DNA of 64,000 bases from Alkalihalobacterium chitinilyticum. GTDB taxonomy: Bacteria; Bacillota; Bacilli; Bacillales; Bacillaceae_F. A program made the translations under genes and the position numbers. The stretch lies in assembly GCF_029028005.1 (NCBI RefSeq), contig NZ_JAOTPO010000015.1, forward strand, positions 1-64,000, in the 5' to 3' direction. Shown in pieces: positions 19,169-28,601 of the stretch (its first letter is position 1; each line of letters starts with the position of its first letter). Below the pieces are notes generated by a model that worked only from the letters and a program-made list of their open reading frames with translations, did no database searches and had not been told where the DNA came from.

Positions 19169-19657
19169 TTGTTGATTTCATTTCTAGTTGCGATGGACAA
19201 TAACCGTGTGATCGGTAAGGATAACGATTTGCCGTGGAGTCTACCTGCGGATCTGGCGTATTTTAAAAAAGTGACGATGGGACACCCGATCGTCATGGGG
19301 CGGAAAACGTATGAGTCGATCGGACGACCATTACCGGGGCGGGAAAATATTATCCTCACGCGTAATCGAGAATATAGTGTAGATGGTTGTACCGTTCTTC
19401 ACTCGTTAGCAGATGTGAAACAAGTTGTTGATGCGAACGATAAAGAGACGTTTATTATCGGTGGTGCTGAAATTTTTAAAGAGGCTTTTCCAATCGCGGA
19501 CAAGTTGTATATCACACATATCGATGAAGAATTTGATGGCGATACGTATTTTCCAGCGTTTAGTGATCATGAGTGGAAAGAAGTGTCGAGAGAAAAAGGG
19601 ATAAAGGACGAGAAAAATCCGTATGATTATTACTTTACCGTTTATGAAAGAAAGTAA
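19169..19657 (+). CDS. dfrA: Dihydrofolate reductase
   Basis: A 162-residue NADPH-dependent dihydrofolate reductase that regenerates the tetrahydrofolate consumed by ThyA. It has the classic motifs VAMDNNRVIGKDNDLPW (substrate pocket, with Asp in LPADLAYFKK), VMGRKTYESIG and IIGGAEIFKEA (cofactor). The start is TTG 19169 with AAAGGGG 7 bases upstream; TTG 19172 is also possible. It lies 289 bases after thyA, and the gap is filled by a four-arm repeat, so co-transcription with thyA is uncertain. Confidence 0.95.
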   Translation: MLISFLVAMDNNRVIGKDNDLPWSLPADLAYFKKVTMGHPIVMGRKTYESIGRPLPGRENIILTRNREYSVDGCTVLHSLADVKQVVDANDKETFIIGGAEIFKEAFPIADKLYITHIDEEFDGDTYFPAFSDHEWKEVSREKGIKDEKNPYDYYFTVYERK

Positions 19658-19713
19658 CGAAGGGTGTTTACCTGTGATACTCTTTTTTTTAGGAAAAAGG
19701 AAATTATGAAGAT

Positions 19714-19863
19714 GTCTAGCTTCAGCGCCCAGCGACTAGCGAGACTTTGCTAACCTCCTTGCGATAAGTCAACAGCGACTCAGTAACATTCACTGTGTTT
19801 CTTTTAACAAATACGATGCGCTCCAGTCTGTACGTCGCTAAACGGGCGCTTGCTCTTTTCTTA
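19714..19863. repeat. Bacillus-type dispersed repeat (GTCTAGC...GCGC..GCTCTTTTCTT)
   Basis: About 150 bases starting GTCTAGCTTCAGCGCCCAGC and ending GGGCGCTTGCTCTTTTCTT. The ends are partly complementary, so the unit can fold. Related copies occur at 40388, 44478 and 61159 in this window. Confidence 0.7.
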
Positions 19864-19971
19864 GGCAGCCAGCTGCAACTTGATGTCGTATGAAAATTAA
19901 ACGTTTCTTATAAATTTCAGGTCAAGGCCGTCCCCCTCTTGCATATATTTCTTGCAAAGGGGGTTTTTGGT

Positions 19972-20823
19972 GTGGTTCGTTTTAGACAGCGTGGGGTGTG
20001 GAAAGGCCCTCTCCTTAAAAGAAAAAGAGGGAATGGTCCTCTGTTTAATCAAAATTCAGGGAGGAAAGGTCCTCTCCCATTTCGTTATGTTTTGTTGTTA
20101 TCATTTGTTATATTTGTGGTCCTAACGGCTCAAGGGCTCTGGCTGGTGGAGAAAGGTATTCGGCCGACGCTAATTCATATTGCCAAAACCGAAACGCAGG
20201 TGTTAGGAACGGAAGCCATTAATGATGCAATTTCTAAGAAAATTGCTGAGCAGTTAGATATGGAGGAGTTGCTGATTATTGAGAAAGATCAAAATGGAGA
20301 TATCTCCTCGATTACATTTAACTCGGCTATTGCCACTCGTGTTCAAGCGGAGGCGACACAACGGGTTCAACGTTATTTAAGACTAATGGAACAAGGCCGA
20401 GTGCATGAGATGGTCCTTCCTGATGGTGTGGAAGTTGATTTTAACCAAGAGGTTTATACACAAGACGGCATTATTTATACTATTCCGTTAGGTCAAGCAA
20501 CAAACAATGCTCTACTTGCTCATTTAGGTCCGCAAATTCCGGTTCGTTTTACAGCGATTGGGGATGTAAAGGCGAATATGAGGCATCAAGTAGAAAATAC
20601 AGGCATCAATAATACGATGTTATCCTTATATTTGGATCTGCAGGTCGATGTTAAAATCGTTATTCCGTTTGCTACAGATATGGAAGTTGTTAGGACGTCT
20701 ATTCCGATTGGTATGACATTAGTTCCAGGGAAAGTTCCAGAATATTATAATGTGGGCGGAACGGGGCCAGCACCAACGTTTATTAGAGAATCCGATATTC
20801 AGGATGCTGTAAGAGATAATTAA
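19972..20823 (+). CDS. yunB: Sporulation protein YunB
   Basis: A 283-residue protein required for normal sporulation in B. subtilis (family knowledge). It has one membrane span (about residues 38-58, YVLLLSFVIFVVLTAQG) and a long extracytoplasmic domain containing IPLGQATNNALLAHLGPQIPVRF and IPIGMTLVPGKVPEYYN. GTG 19972 is chosen because AAAGGGGG lies 8 bases upstream; the frame is open further back to TTG 19939. The cytoplasmic N terminus carries three GPL motifs at about residues 12, 22 and 33 in a basic context, apparently a short internal duplication. Confidence 0.88.
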   Translation: MVRFRQRGVWKGPLLKRKRGNGPLFNQNSGRKGPLPFRYVLLLSFVIFVVLTAQGLWLVEKGIRPTLIHIAKTETQVLGTEAINDAISKKIAEQLDMEELLIIEKDQNGDISSITFNSAIATRVQAEATQRVQRYLRLMEQGRVHEMVLPDGVEVDFNQEVYTQDGIIYTIPLGQATNNALLAHLGPQIPVRFTAIGDVKANMRHQVENTGINNTMLSLYLDLQVDVKIVIPFATDMEVVRTSIPIGMTLVPGKVPEYYNVGGTGPAPTFIRESDIQDAVRDN

Positions 20824-20916
20824 ATCCGTGATCTATGGAGTTTTACTAAAGTGAACTCTTGTTGAAAATAGCCCATAGGAGGTGTTATCTTCTGCTGAAA
20901 ATAGCAGAAATTACAA

Positions 20917-20945
20917 TTGGCGTTTTTTTAGAATGATGCTATACT
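20917..20945 (+). promoter_or_regulatory. Promoter of the lysine riboswitch transcript
   Basis: TTGGCG at 20917-20922, a 17-base spacer and TATACT at 20940-20945. Transcription would start near 20952, just before the conserved lysine-riboswitch stem. Confidence 0.75.
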
Positions 20946-20951
20946 ATAGCG

Positions 20952-21272
20952 TGGTCAATGACAAAGTGAATAGTTACACCTCATCAAGTCATGATGAGGT
21001 AGAGGCGCAAGTTTCAATAGTAATCAGTAGGAGGATGACAACTGTGAGTATTGATGAAAGGGAAACTTGCCGAAGCGATAGTATTCGTCAACGTACTTTT
21101 TGCTGGGGTTGCATTGAATAAGTGTAACACTGTCACAGCACTATTGCTGTGGAGAACTACTTTAGTTGATGGGGAGCCAATAGATGATTGATTATAGAGG
21201 CTTACTCAAATGATAGAGTCACCACTTCAACTAGGTTTGAAGTGATTGACGCTTTAGAGTAAGCCTTTTTTT
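20952..21272 (+). promoter_or_regulatory. Lysine riboswitch (L-box) with terminator platform
   Basis: The conserved L-box blocks occur in order: GATGAGGTAGAGGCGC (20993-21008), AGTAGGAGGATGAC, GAAAGGGAAACTTGCCGAAGC, TTTTGCTGGGGTTGCA, CTGTCACAGC and TGTGGAGAACTAC (to about 21160). The expression platform is a long hairpin, AGGCTTACTC (21198-21207) with GAGTAAGCCT (21257-21266), followed by eight T. High lysine should favour termination and switch off the downstream transporter. The forward frame 20882-21121 overlapping this RNA is not a gene. Confidence 0.95.
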
Positions 21273-21308
21273 TGGTTCCAAATTTTTAAAAAAATAGGAG
21301 GTTAAAAG

Positions 21309-22841
21309 ATGGAAACATCGATTTTATCATTAATTCCTCCCGTGCTCGCGTTAGTCTTAGTTATTGTAACGAGACGTGTATTGATTTCGCTAGGGGCGGG
21401 GATTATTGCCGGTGCGTTATTACTTAATGGATTTGATCCGATTAGTTCTTTAACGCAAATTTTTACGATTGTCGCAGCGATTTTCTATGTTGACGGTGCA
21501 ATCAATGATTGGGAGCTTTACATTATCTTTTTCTTATTATTATTAGGAATGCTAGCTTCATTAATTGCTTTATCAGGTGGAAGCCGTGCGTTCGGTGAGT
21601 GGGCGCTTCAACGCGTAAAAACAAGAGTAGGTGCTCAATTAGTTACAGTGGTGTTAGGTATTATTATCTTTATTGATGATTATTTTAATAGTTTAACAGT
21701 TGGAAATGTGAGTCGTCCTTTAACTGACCGCCACCGAATTTCACGTGCAAAGCTAGCGTATCTCGTTGACTCGACATCTGCTCCAATGTGTGTCATTTCA
21801 CCGATTTCTAGTTGGGGCGCGTATATTATCGCCATCATCGGCGGTATATTAATGACGCATAGTGTGACTCAATATCAAGCTCTTCAGGCGTTTTTAATTA
21901 TTGTTCCAATGAACTACTATGCCTTATTTGCTGTACTGCTCGTACTTGCAGTGGCTTGGTTTAAGCTTGATTTTGGTGCGATGAAAAAGCACGAAAGGTT
22001 AGCCATTGAAACAGGAGAAGTGGTAGATAAAGCAAAAGGAACGCCTCCAGGAGAAAACATGGATGTGCAGCCTGTAGAAAATGGTAAAGTAAGAGACCTC
22101 GTATTACCAATTATCACTTTAATTGTTGGAACGGTTTTATTTATGATTATTACAGGAATTCAAGGAACAGAAGGAACAGCAACGCTTCTTGAAATCTTTG
22201 AAAATACCGATGTGGCTGCAGCTCTCGTTTACGGTGGCTTACTTGGATTAGCGGCGGCTGTTATTTTAACATTATCGAAAAAAGTAGCAGCGAAAGACTT
22301 TGGAATTGGCTTGTGGGCAGGTATTAAATCGATGCTTCCGGCGATCTATATTTTAATTTTTGCATGGACGATTATTGAAATTATTGGAGATCTAGGAACA
22401 GGGGCTTATCTAGCAACGTTGATTGACGGGAATATTCCACTTGCGCTTTTACCTGTGATTATCTTTATTGTTGCTGGTGCCATGGCGTTTTCTACAGGAA
22501 CATCTTGGGGAACGTTCGGTATGATGTTGCCAATCGCAGGTGATATTGCAGCAACATTAGATATTACGATGCTGCTTCCAATGCTGGCAGCGGTATTAGC
22601 TGGTGCGATTTTCGGTGACCATTGTTCACCAATTTCAGATACGACGATTCTGTCATCAACGGGAGCGGGAAGCCATCATATTGACCACGTCATCACACAG
22701 CTTCCTTATGCTCTTCTAGTTGCTTTAATTTCAATTGTAGGCTTTTTAGTCCTTGGGATTACAGGCAGTATGTTGATCGGTTTTATCGCTGCATTTGGTG
22801 CTTTTATCGTAACAGTTATCGTTTTAAAGAAAATAGTATAA
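21309..22841 (+). CDS. lysW: NhaC-superfamily transporter, predicted lysine importer
   Basis: A 510-residue polytopic membrane protein (about 11-12 spans) of the NhaC Na+/H+ antiporter superfamily. Conserved segments include FIDDYFNSLTVGNVSRPLTD, STSAPMCVISPISSWGAYI, FSTGTSWGTFGMMLP and FGDHCSPISDTTILSSTGAG. Control by a lysine riboswitch matches the family predicted to import lysine (LysW; related to YuiF). The riboswitch gives the substrate; transport direction and ion coupling are inferred. ATG 21309 follows AATAGGAGG. Confidence 0.9.
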   Translation: METSILSLIPPVLALVLVIVTRRVLISLGAGIIAGALLLNGFDPISSLTQIFTIVAAIFYVDGAINDWELYIIFFLLLLGMLASLIALSGGSRAFGEWALQRVKTRVGAQLVTVVLGIIIFIDDYFNSLTVGNVSRPLTDRHRISRAKLAYLVDSTSAPMCVISPISSWGAYIIAIIGGILMTHSVTQYQALQAFLIIVPMNYYALFAVLLVLAVAWFKLDFGAMKKHERLAIETGEVVDKAKGTPPGENMDVQPVENGKVRDLVLPIITLIVGTVLFMIITGIQGTEGTATLLEIFENTDVAAALVYGGLLGLAAAVILTLSKKVAAKDFGIGLWAGIKSMLPAIYILIFAWTIIEIIGDLGTGAYLATLIDGNIPLALLPVIIFIVAGAMAFSTGTSWGTFGMMLPIAGDIAATLDITMLLPMLAAVLAGAIFGDHCSPISDTTILSSTGAGSHHIDHVITQLPYALLVALISIVGFLVLGITGSMLIGFIAAFGAFIVTVIVLKKIV

Positions 22842-22852
22842 GGACTAGAAAA

Positions 22853-22884
22853 ATAGAGGCTAACTTTAGTCTCTATTTTTTTCG
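22853..22884 (+). terminator. Terminator after the lysine transporter
   Basis: AATAGAG/CTCTATT stem extended by CTAA/TTAG, followed by TTTTTTTC. The remaining 260 bases up to the next start are an AT-rich leader in which I recognise no element. Confidence 0.8.
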
Positions 22885-23144
22885 ATTAATTTCGACAAAG
22901 CTATTTACAAACTAGGACAAACTTATTATAATAAAAAAACAAATTATCTGAATATTAGTAAAAGAAAGGAGAACGAACTGTAGGATTCGTAGTAGCTGTT
23001 TAGAAGTGCTATGAAATTCGTCTGAGTTGAATATTCATAATATTTTTAAAAATAATATATTTCGCTAGACTATCTTAGAAAAAGTAGAATATACTTGCTA
23101 TTGACAGATAGAAAATTCAGAAAAAAGAGAAAGGGGTTATGGAA

Positions 23145-24488
23145 ATGAACGAACGTGAACAATGGGGCACACGTGCTGGGTTTATTCTAGCAGCAGTCGG
23201 TTCAGCGGTAGGTTTAGGTAACATTTGGCGTTTTTCTTATGTAACTGGTGAGAGTGGAGGAGCAGCATTTTTAATCATTTACGTTTTATGTATTCTTTTA
23301 GTGGGTCTTCCAGTATTACTCGCAGAATTTTCAATCGGTAGAAGAGGGCAATCCGATGCTATTGGATCATTTACAAAAATTGCACCAGGTAAGCCTTGGG
23401 CAATTGGTGGTATTTTAGGAGTACTAACATCATTTCTAATTTTATCATTCTATGGGGTTATCGCAGGTTGGGTTGCTTACTATTTCTTTAGTTATTTAAC
23501 AGGTACTGCTCAGGCTGTACCAGAAGGCGAATATGCGGACTTCTTTGTAGGCTTTATTGGGAATGCCAATGGTGCCCCGGTATTCTGGCAAGTTTTATTT
23601 ATGGCCATTGTAATTGGAATTGTATTCTTTGGAGTTAAAAAAGGTATCGAATTATCAAATAAGATTTTCATGCCATTACTTGCTTTATTAATTATTATTT
23701 TAGCTGGTTACAGTTTAACTTTAGATGGTGCTGGTGATGCATTAGCGTTCTTATTTACTCCAGACTGGAGTGCATTTGCTAATCCAAGTGTATATTCTGC
23801 AGCTGTTGGTCAGGCATTCTTCACATTATCACTTGGTATGGGTGCAATGATCACTTATGCAAGTTATTTACCGAAAAATGCTAGCCTTCCAAGTGCAGCT
23901 GGTACGGTAGTAACTTTAGATACGTTATTTGCGATTGTTGCTGGTATTATGATTTTCCCTGCCGTATTTACATTTGCGTTAGATCCAGCAGCAGGTCCTG
24001 GTTTAATCTTCATTACACTTCCTGAAGTATTCGCTCAAATGGGAGCAGGGGGTACGTTCTTTGCGATTGTGTTATTCTTCTTAATCGGAATTGCTGCACT
24101 TTCATCAGCAATCTCTTTATTAGAAGTTAGTGTATCTTATGTAATGCGTAGTTTGAATTGGTCTCGTAGGAAAGCAACTCTTATTGCGGGTATCTTAGTT
24201 ACTGCACTTGGTGTACCGTCAGCATTAAGTCAATATGGCCCATTAGGTGACTGGTTAATCTTTGGTTTACCATTCTTAGATTTAATTGATACAATTACAG
24301 ATCAATACACATTACCTCTTGGTGGATTATTTGTTGCCCTATTTGTAGGTTGGGGTTGGAATAAAATCGATGCTCTTAGAGAAACAGGTCTTACAGATTC
24401 TGTTATTGGTATCGTTTGGTTATGGTTCATCCGTATCATTGCACCACTTGGGATCCTGTGGATTTTATTACAAAACATTTTTGGATAA
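23145..24488 (+). CDS. Sodium:neurotransmitter symporter (NSS) family transporter
   Basis: A 447-residue Na+-coupled amino-acid transporter of the SNF/NSS (LeuT-like) family, with about 11-12 spans. TM1 carries the signature WGTRAGFILAAVGSAVGLGNIWRF with the unwound GSAVGLGN ion/substrate site; LPVLLAEFSIGRRGQ and SLGMGAMITYASYL (TM6-7 region) are also typical. Substrate is unknown. ATG 23145 is preferred to ATG 23139, because AAGGGG at 23131-23136 leaves 8 bases before the former and only 2 before the latter. Confidence 0.92.
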   Translation: MNEREQWGTRAGFILAAVGSAVGLGNIWRFSYVTGESGGAAFLIIYVLCILLVGLPVLLAEFSIGRRGQSDAIGSFTKIAPGKPWAIGGILGVLTSFLILSFYGVIAGWVAYYFFSYLTGTAQAVPEGEYADFFVGFIGNANGAPVFWQVLFMAIVIGIVFFGVKKGIELSNKIFMPLLALLIIILAGYSLTLDGAGDALAFLFTPDWSAFANPSVYSAAVGQAFFTLSLGMGAMITYASYLPKNASLPSAAGTVVTLDTLFAIVAGIMIFPAVFTFALDPAAGPGLIFITLPEVFAQMGAGGTFFAIVLFFLIGIAALSSAISLLEVSVSYVMRSLNWSRRKATLIAGILVTALGVPSALSQYGPLGDWLIFGLPFLDLIDTITDQYTLPLGGLFVALFVGWGWNKIDALRETGLTDSVIGIVWLWFIRIIAPLGILWILLQNIFG

Positions 24489-24501
24489 TTAGGTTAGAAA
24501 A

Positions 24502-24547
24502 AGCCTGCCCATGTCAATATAACTGACTGATGGGCAGGTCTTTTTTT
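24502..24547 (+). terminator. Terminator after the NSS transporter
   Basis: CCTGCCCAT (24504-24512) pairs with ATGGGCAGG (24530-24538), followed by CTTTTTTTG. Confidence 0.92.
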
Positions 24548-24630
24548 GTTAACATTCTCAATTATATTCGTATTCATTTTAGATGGTCATTTTTTAGCTG
24601 GATACTGCAAAATCATGCTCATTAAAAAAC

Positions 24631-25632
24631 TTATCGTTTTCTACGTGCAGCACGTTCTTTCTTTTCCCAAGATCTCAACGAAGGATAAGGGTCAAATGAC
24701 CATTCTGTTATGCCATTATCACGATACATACCGTAGTGAAGGTGAGGTGGGAACTTTCCTTGTGTTCCTGGTTTTCCGTAACCTGAACTGCCCACATATC
24801 CTATGACTTGTCCGGGTTCAACAACGGTTCCTGGATCAATGCCTTTTTCAAAGCCACTTAAATGAGCGTAATAGTGATAAATGTTATTTAGATCCCGAAT
24901 CCCAATACGCCAGCCGCCATATCGATTCCAGCCTTTTAATTCGACTACGCCGTATGTCGTTGACCGAACAGGAACATTGTAATTAGCAAATATATCGGTT
25001 CCTTCGTGAATTCTGCGACCACCCCAACCACGACGATCACCCCAAGTACTGCGGTAACTATAATTATGGTTAAGTGGCACTGGGAACGCATTCGTCGTCA
25101 ACTCAAGGTTACCGAACTTTTCGTATACCTTTGCATGTCCTGTAATGATATTTACACTTTGGTCACGATGATAATGTTCCCATAGCGCAATTCGAAAATC
25201 TTCAAAATCAAAGCCATAGGACTCTAAATGTTTAGCCATCGTATAGAGGACATCTTCATCATCATTTCTGTCAGCAATGCCATCCCCATTACCATCTAGT
25301 CCTTTACCGCCAAATAAGCTGATGGAGATTGGGTCTGTATCTTCTAGATTAGGGTTTAACGGACCGACCCATTGTTCCGGGGAGTAATAAATGCCTATAA
25401 CTCCTTCTTCCTCGGGACGGTCTCGTCTAGCTTTTCGTAATCCCCGTTCGTACGTATCGACAGCCGCTAAATAATTCCAAGGAATGTTCGTTAAAGTTTC
25501 AACCTTTTTATAGAGGTCCATTCGTCGTTCATATTTTGATTCGGTTTTCTGTTCTCCAAGTACACTGTAAGGGTGGAATACAGCAAACAGAAAAGGAATA
25601 ACGGCAAAAATGATTGCAAACTTTTTTAGCAT
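24631..25632 (-). CDS. lytH: Sporulation M23 peptidase LytH
   Basis: A 333-residue secreted zinc peptidase of the LytM/M23 family. In B. subtilis LytH trims L-Ala-D-Glu links to form the single-L-alanine side chains of spore cortex. A signal peptide/anchor is at residues 1-26. The catalytic domain (about 190-310) has the zinc motif HEGTD, then HYYAHLSG and HLHYG (about 297-301). The middle region (DTDPISISLFGGKGLDGNGDGIADRNDDEDV) includes an Asp-rich segment that may bind calcium. Its start is preceded by AAGGAGA and lies opposite lipA. Confidence 0.93.
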   Translation of the reverse strand: MLKKFAIIFAVIPFLFAVFHPYSVLGEQKTESKYERRMDLYKKVETLTNIPWNYLAAVDTYERGLRKARRDRPEEEGVIGIYYSPEQWVGPLNPNLEDTDPISISLFGGKGLDGNGDGIADRNDDEDVLYTMAKHLESYGFDFEDFRIALWEHYHRDQSVNIITGHAKVYEKFGNLELTTNAFPVPLNHNYSYRSTWGDRRGWGGRRIHEGTDIFANYNVPVRSTTYGVVELKGWNRYGGWRIGIRDLNNIYHYYAHLSGFEKGIDPGTVVEPGQVIGYVGSSGYGKPGTQGKFPPHLHYGMYRDNGITEWSFDPYPSLRSWEKKERAARRKR

Positions 25633-25819
25633 TATGTTATTCTCCTTTCTAGTGGGTGTTACATGTTGGTTTCATCTGTAAAAGCTTATAATGTTAGTTT
25701 GTAATTTATTTGGAAAATAATCTGAGTTAATTATTGGTAATCTAGCAAGGTATTTGTGAGTACAAGGTAAAACGTGATACATTAGTATAATAAAATAATA
25801 AGTTGGAGTGAACGATTCC

Positions 25820-26740
25820 ATGGCAAAAAAAGAAGAACATATTCGTAAACCGGAATGGTTGAAAATAAAGTTGAATACAAATGAAACTTATACGGGCTTA
25901 AAGAAAATGATGCGTGAAAACAATTTACATACGGTTTGTGAAGAAGCACGTTGTCCAAACATTCACGAATGCTGGGCAGAGCGAAAAACAGCAACTTTTA
26001 TGATCCTAGGAGACGTATGTACGCGAGCATGTCGTTTCTGTGCAGTAAAAACAGGCCTTCCGACTGAATTAGATTGGCAAGAACCTGAGCGTGTTGCAGA
26101 CTCAGTTCAACTGATGAACTTAAAGCATGCGGTTATTACTGCAGTAGCACGTGATGATCTTAAAGATGGCGGGGCTGCAGTGTTTGCTGAAACGGTTCGA
26201 GCGGTTCGCAGAAAAAATCCTTTTACAACAATAGAAGTGCTTCCGTCTGATATGATGGGCGAATATGAGAATGTAAAAACGTTAATGGATGCAAGACCAA
26301 ATATCTTAAACCATAATATCGAGACCGTAAAACGACTTACACCAAGAGTTCGAGCACGTGCAACGTATGAGAGATCACTTGAGTTCCTTAAAAGAGCGAA
26401 GGAACTCCATCCCGATATTCCAACCAAATCAAGTTTAATGATTGGACTTGGTGAAACGAAAGAAGAGATTATCGAAACGATGGATGATCTACGTGCCAAT
26501 GATGTAGATATCATGACAATTGGTCAATATCTTCAACCGACGAAAAAGCATTTGAAAGTTGTGAAATATTACCACCCAGATGAATTTGCTGAGTTACGAG
26601 AAATTGCGATGTCTAAAGGATTTAGTCATTGTGAAGCAGGCCCACTCGTAAGATCTTCTTACCATGCGGATGAACAAGTAAATGAAGCCCAAGTGAATCA
26701 AGAAGCTTCAAAAGTCATTGAAAAAGAGGCGAACTCTTAA
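25820..26740 (+). CDS. lipA: Lipoyl synthase LipA
   Basis: A 306-residue radical-SAM enzyme that inserts sulfur at C6 and C8 of protein-bound octanoyl groups. Both clusters are visible: the auxiliary cluster [12 protein letters not shown] and the radical-SAM CTRACRFC. Further family motifs are [22 protein letters not shown] and [12 protein letters not shown] start at ATG 25820, with TTGGAGTGA upstream, rather than at GTG 25808, which overlaps that site. It is transcribed divergently from lytH, as in B. subtilis. Confidence 0.97.
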   Translation: MAKKEEHIRKPEWLKIKLNTNETYTGLKKMMRENNLHTVCEEARCPNIHECWAERKTATFMILGDVCTRACRFCAVKTGLPTELDWQEPERVADSVQLMNLKHAVITAVARDDLKDGGAAVFAETVRAVRRKNPFTTIEVLPSDMMGEYENVKTLMDARPNILNHNIETVKRLTPRVRARATYERSLEFLKRAKELHPDIPTKSSLMIGLGETKEEIIETMDDLRANDVDIMTIGQYLQPTKKHLKVVKYYHPDEFAELREIAMSKGFSHCEAGPLVRSSYHADEQVNEAQVNQEASKVIEKEANS

Positions 26741-26773
26741 AAGTAACTTTTAAAAATTATAAAATGACTATCC

Positions 26774-26812
26774 CTTGAGCCAGGTAACAAAAAAATTGTT
26801 TCCTGGCTCTTA
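26774..26812. terminator. Bidirectional terminator between lipA and yutC
   Basis: GAGCCAGGTAACA pairs with TGTTTCCTGGCTC across an A-rich loop. A-rich and T-rich flanks would serve both converging genes. Confidence 0.75.
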
Positions 26813-26866
26813 TTAGGGAGAGACGTTTAAAGGATAGCCTTAAATAAATGTTAGGCGTAATGCGAA

Positions 26867-27553
26867 TTATGCTTCCTCTTGTCCTTCATCTTCTGGTAAT
26901 TGCTGATCACGTCGGATTGGATAAGGTGCTTCATATTGCATATCTGGATCGCCAGCTTCTTGCAAGCGCTCTAGGTTAGGGAAAATAGGATCCATGTCTC
27001 GAATTTGCTGTTCTAACAGTTCGTCCACACGCGGTGTTAAACTGCTTAAGTTACCAAAACGTTCAATGTCTTCCATCATTTCTGGATTATCTGTTACAAA
27101 AACGTCTAAGTACCTTGGTGCCATTGATTGAGCAGTAACTTTTACTTGCAAAGCAACATCGTCTCTATTTTCTACCGCATTAGCTGAATAAGCGACCAGA
27201 ATGTATCTATCCGTAACGAGCGTACCGCATTCTTCAACTTGCGGAAGATAGACGGCCATTTTACTGATAGCATCTGCAAGCAGGTCACGGTCTATATAAG
27301 CAGCATCAGGCTCACGATGTTCACGCTGTTCCTGAGCTTTTTGATGGCGGACATAACCGAATTGTGCATGCTCAGGGTTTTGAACTCCGTTCCGTTCAGA
27401 ATGAAGGATGCTAGCGCCACCACCAGATGGGTTATATTTAGTATGTCTTGCTTGTTGCTGCATGTTTGGAGCTTCGTTTCCCATCATCGTTTGACAGCCT
27501 GAAGTAATTAGCATCGAAGAAAGTACACAAGCAGTGATTATTTTCTTTTTCAT
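26867..27553 (-). CDS. yutC: YhcN/YlaJ-family sporulation lipoprotein YutC
   Basis: A 228-residue lipoprotein with a signal peptide and lipobox ITSGC (Cys20). The mature part belongs to the YhcN/YlaJ family of spore lipoproteins: DLLADAISKMAVYLPQVEECGTLVTDRYILVAY and VTDNPEMMEDIERFGNLSS. Family members sit in the forespore or spore inner membrane; the exact role is not known. The C terminus is acidic and proline-rich. The gene converges on lipA, and AGGAGG precedes its start. Confidence 0.9.
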   Translation of the reverse strand: MKKKIITACVLSSMLITSGCQTMMGNEAPNMQQQARHTKYNPSGGGASILHSERNGVQNPEHAQFGYVRHQKAQEQREHREPDAAYIDRDLLADAISKMAVYLPQVEECGTLVTDRYILVAYSANAVENRDDVALQVKVTAQSMAPRYLDVFVTDNPEMMEDIERFGNLSSLTPRVDELLEQQIRDMDPIFPNLERLQEAGDPDMQYEAPYPIRRDQQLPEDEGQEEA

Positions 27554-27779
27554 TAAGACGACCCTCCTCCTAAAAATTTGTACGATTAAGTACCTTTACT
27601 AAAGTCCAAAAATGAATATTGAAAGATCTCTTTTATAGGTTGAGCGTCTGTTGCTATTTTTAATGAATGAAAATAATGGTTAATCTGGAACGAAACAGTG
27701 CTGATAGAATACTGCGGATGTCATGAAGTTTCAGTTTATGGTAAAATGAAATGAATGATTTAAAGAAGGTGGGATCCTT

Positions 27780-28067
27780 ATGGTTCGGGTACAAGGCTTG
27801 AGCTTTGAAATTATAGAAGATGTCCGTAACGGCTGGAATGAAGAGGAATTCATCGAGCGTTACAGTGATGTTTTAAATAAATATGATTATATTGTAGGCG
27901 ACTGGGGGTACAGTCAACTCCGCTTAAGAGGTTTTTTTGAAGACGCCAATAAAAAGTCCAATTATGATAATAAAATTAGTACGCTTTCGGAGTATTTGTA
28001 TGAATACTGCAATTTCGGCTGTCCTTATTTTGTATTAAAACGAGTAAAAGAAGGTCGGAAAAATTAA
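27780..28067 (+). CDS. yutD: DUF1027 protein YutD
   Basis: A 95-residue protein of the DUF1027/YutD family, function unknown. It shows the typical FEIIEDVRNGWNEEEFIERYSDVLNKYDYIVGDWGYSQLRLRGF segment and ends with a CPYFVLKRV strand. ATG 27780 follows AAGGTGGGAT. It keeps its B. subtilis place between yutC and yutE, though about 2.6 kb of extra genes and repeats separates it from yutE here. Confidence 0.88.
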   Translation: MVRVQGLSFEIIEDVRNGWNEEEFIERYSDVLNKYDYIVGDWGYSQLRLRGFFEDANKKSNYDNKISTLSEYLYEYCNFGCPYFVLKRVKEGRKN

Positions 28068-28251
28068 GGGGAAACTCTTTGTGTCTAAATGACTGAGCTG
28101 GTCTTGAACGACAAACAGGAATACATAACACCGAGTTAAGTTTTCATCTAGAACCGCCAATATGATCCATATCAGTGAGTTTTTTTGAACAGCAACTATG
28201 TACTTAACAATTGTTGAGTTCGTATTTTAAAATATGATATATTGCATTGAT

Positions 28252-28284
28252 AAAACAGTGAGGCATTCGGTCCTCACTGTTTTG
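28252..28284. terminator. Terminator downstream of the 102-residue hypothetical gene
   Basis: AAAACAGTGAGG (28252-28263) pairs perfectly with CCTCACTGTTTT (28272-28283). A- and T-runs on both sides allow bidirectional function. Confidence 0.85.
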
Positions 28285-28288
28285 TTGT

Positions 28289-28597
28289 TTACTTGCTCGT
28301 ATAGGGTGGTTCTTCGTTTTTATCAGGATCATCATGCGTGGGGTGAGCACCCGGAAATTGACGTGGTAAGTTTTGGTGAAGTGATTTAAATTCATAGTTA
28401 AACGCACTATAACTTCGTTGCCCTTCACGCCAAGGAGTACTTTTCCCTAATGGACGATTAACCGGAGAACCATATGGACCTTCAGGCAAGGTTTCTGGAA
28501 AAATAAAGTTACGTTGGGTCTCGACATTAGAGAAGTCTGTGTACGACGCCTCGGTCACTTGTTCTTTATCTTTTCGCTGCGGGTGTTGTTCATCCAT
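28289..28597 (-). CDS. Small hydrophilic protein, unknown function
   Basis: A 102-residue soluble, charged, proline-rich protein that I do not recognise. It has no signal peptide or membrane span. The centre reads TLPEGPYGSPVNRPLGKSTPW and the C terminus is PPYTSK, suggesting an unstructured, possibly spore-associated protein. It is probably a real gene: AGGAGGTGG lies 8 bases before the ATG and a strong terminator follows the stop. The ribosome site itself is in a 10-bp hairpin (see the separate entry). Confidence 0.7.
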   Translation of the reverse strand: MDEQHPQRKDKEQVTEASYTDFSNVETQRNFIFPETLPEGPYGSPVNRPLGKSTPWREGQRSYSAFNYEFKSLHQNLPRQFPGAHPTHDDPDKNEEPPYTSK

Positions 28598-28601
28598 AAT
28601 A

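Noticed and set aside
20882-21121. 79-codon forward frame upstream of the lysine transporter
   Set aside because: It coincides with the conserved lysine riboswitch, and the sequence conservation belongs to the RNA.
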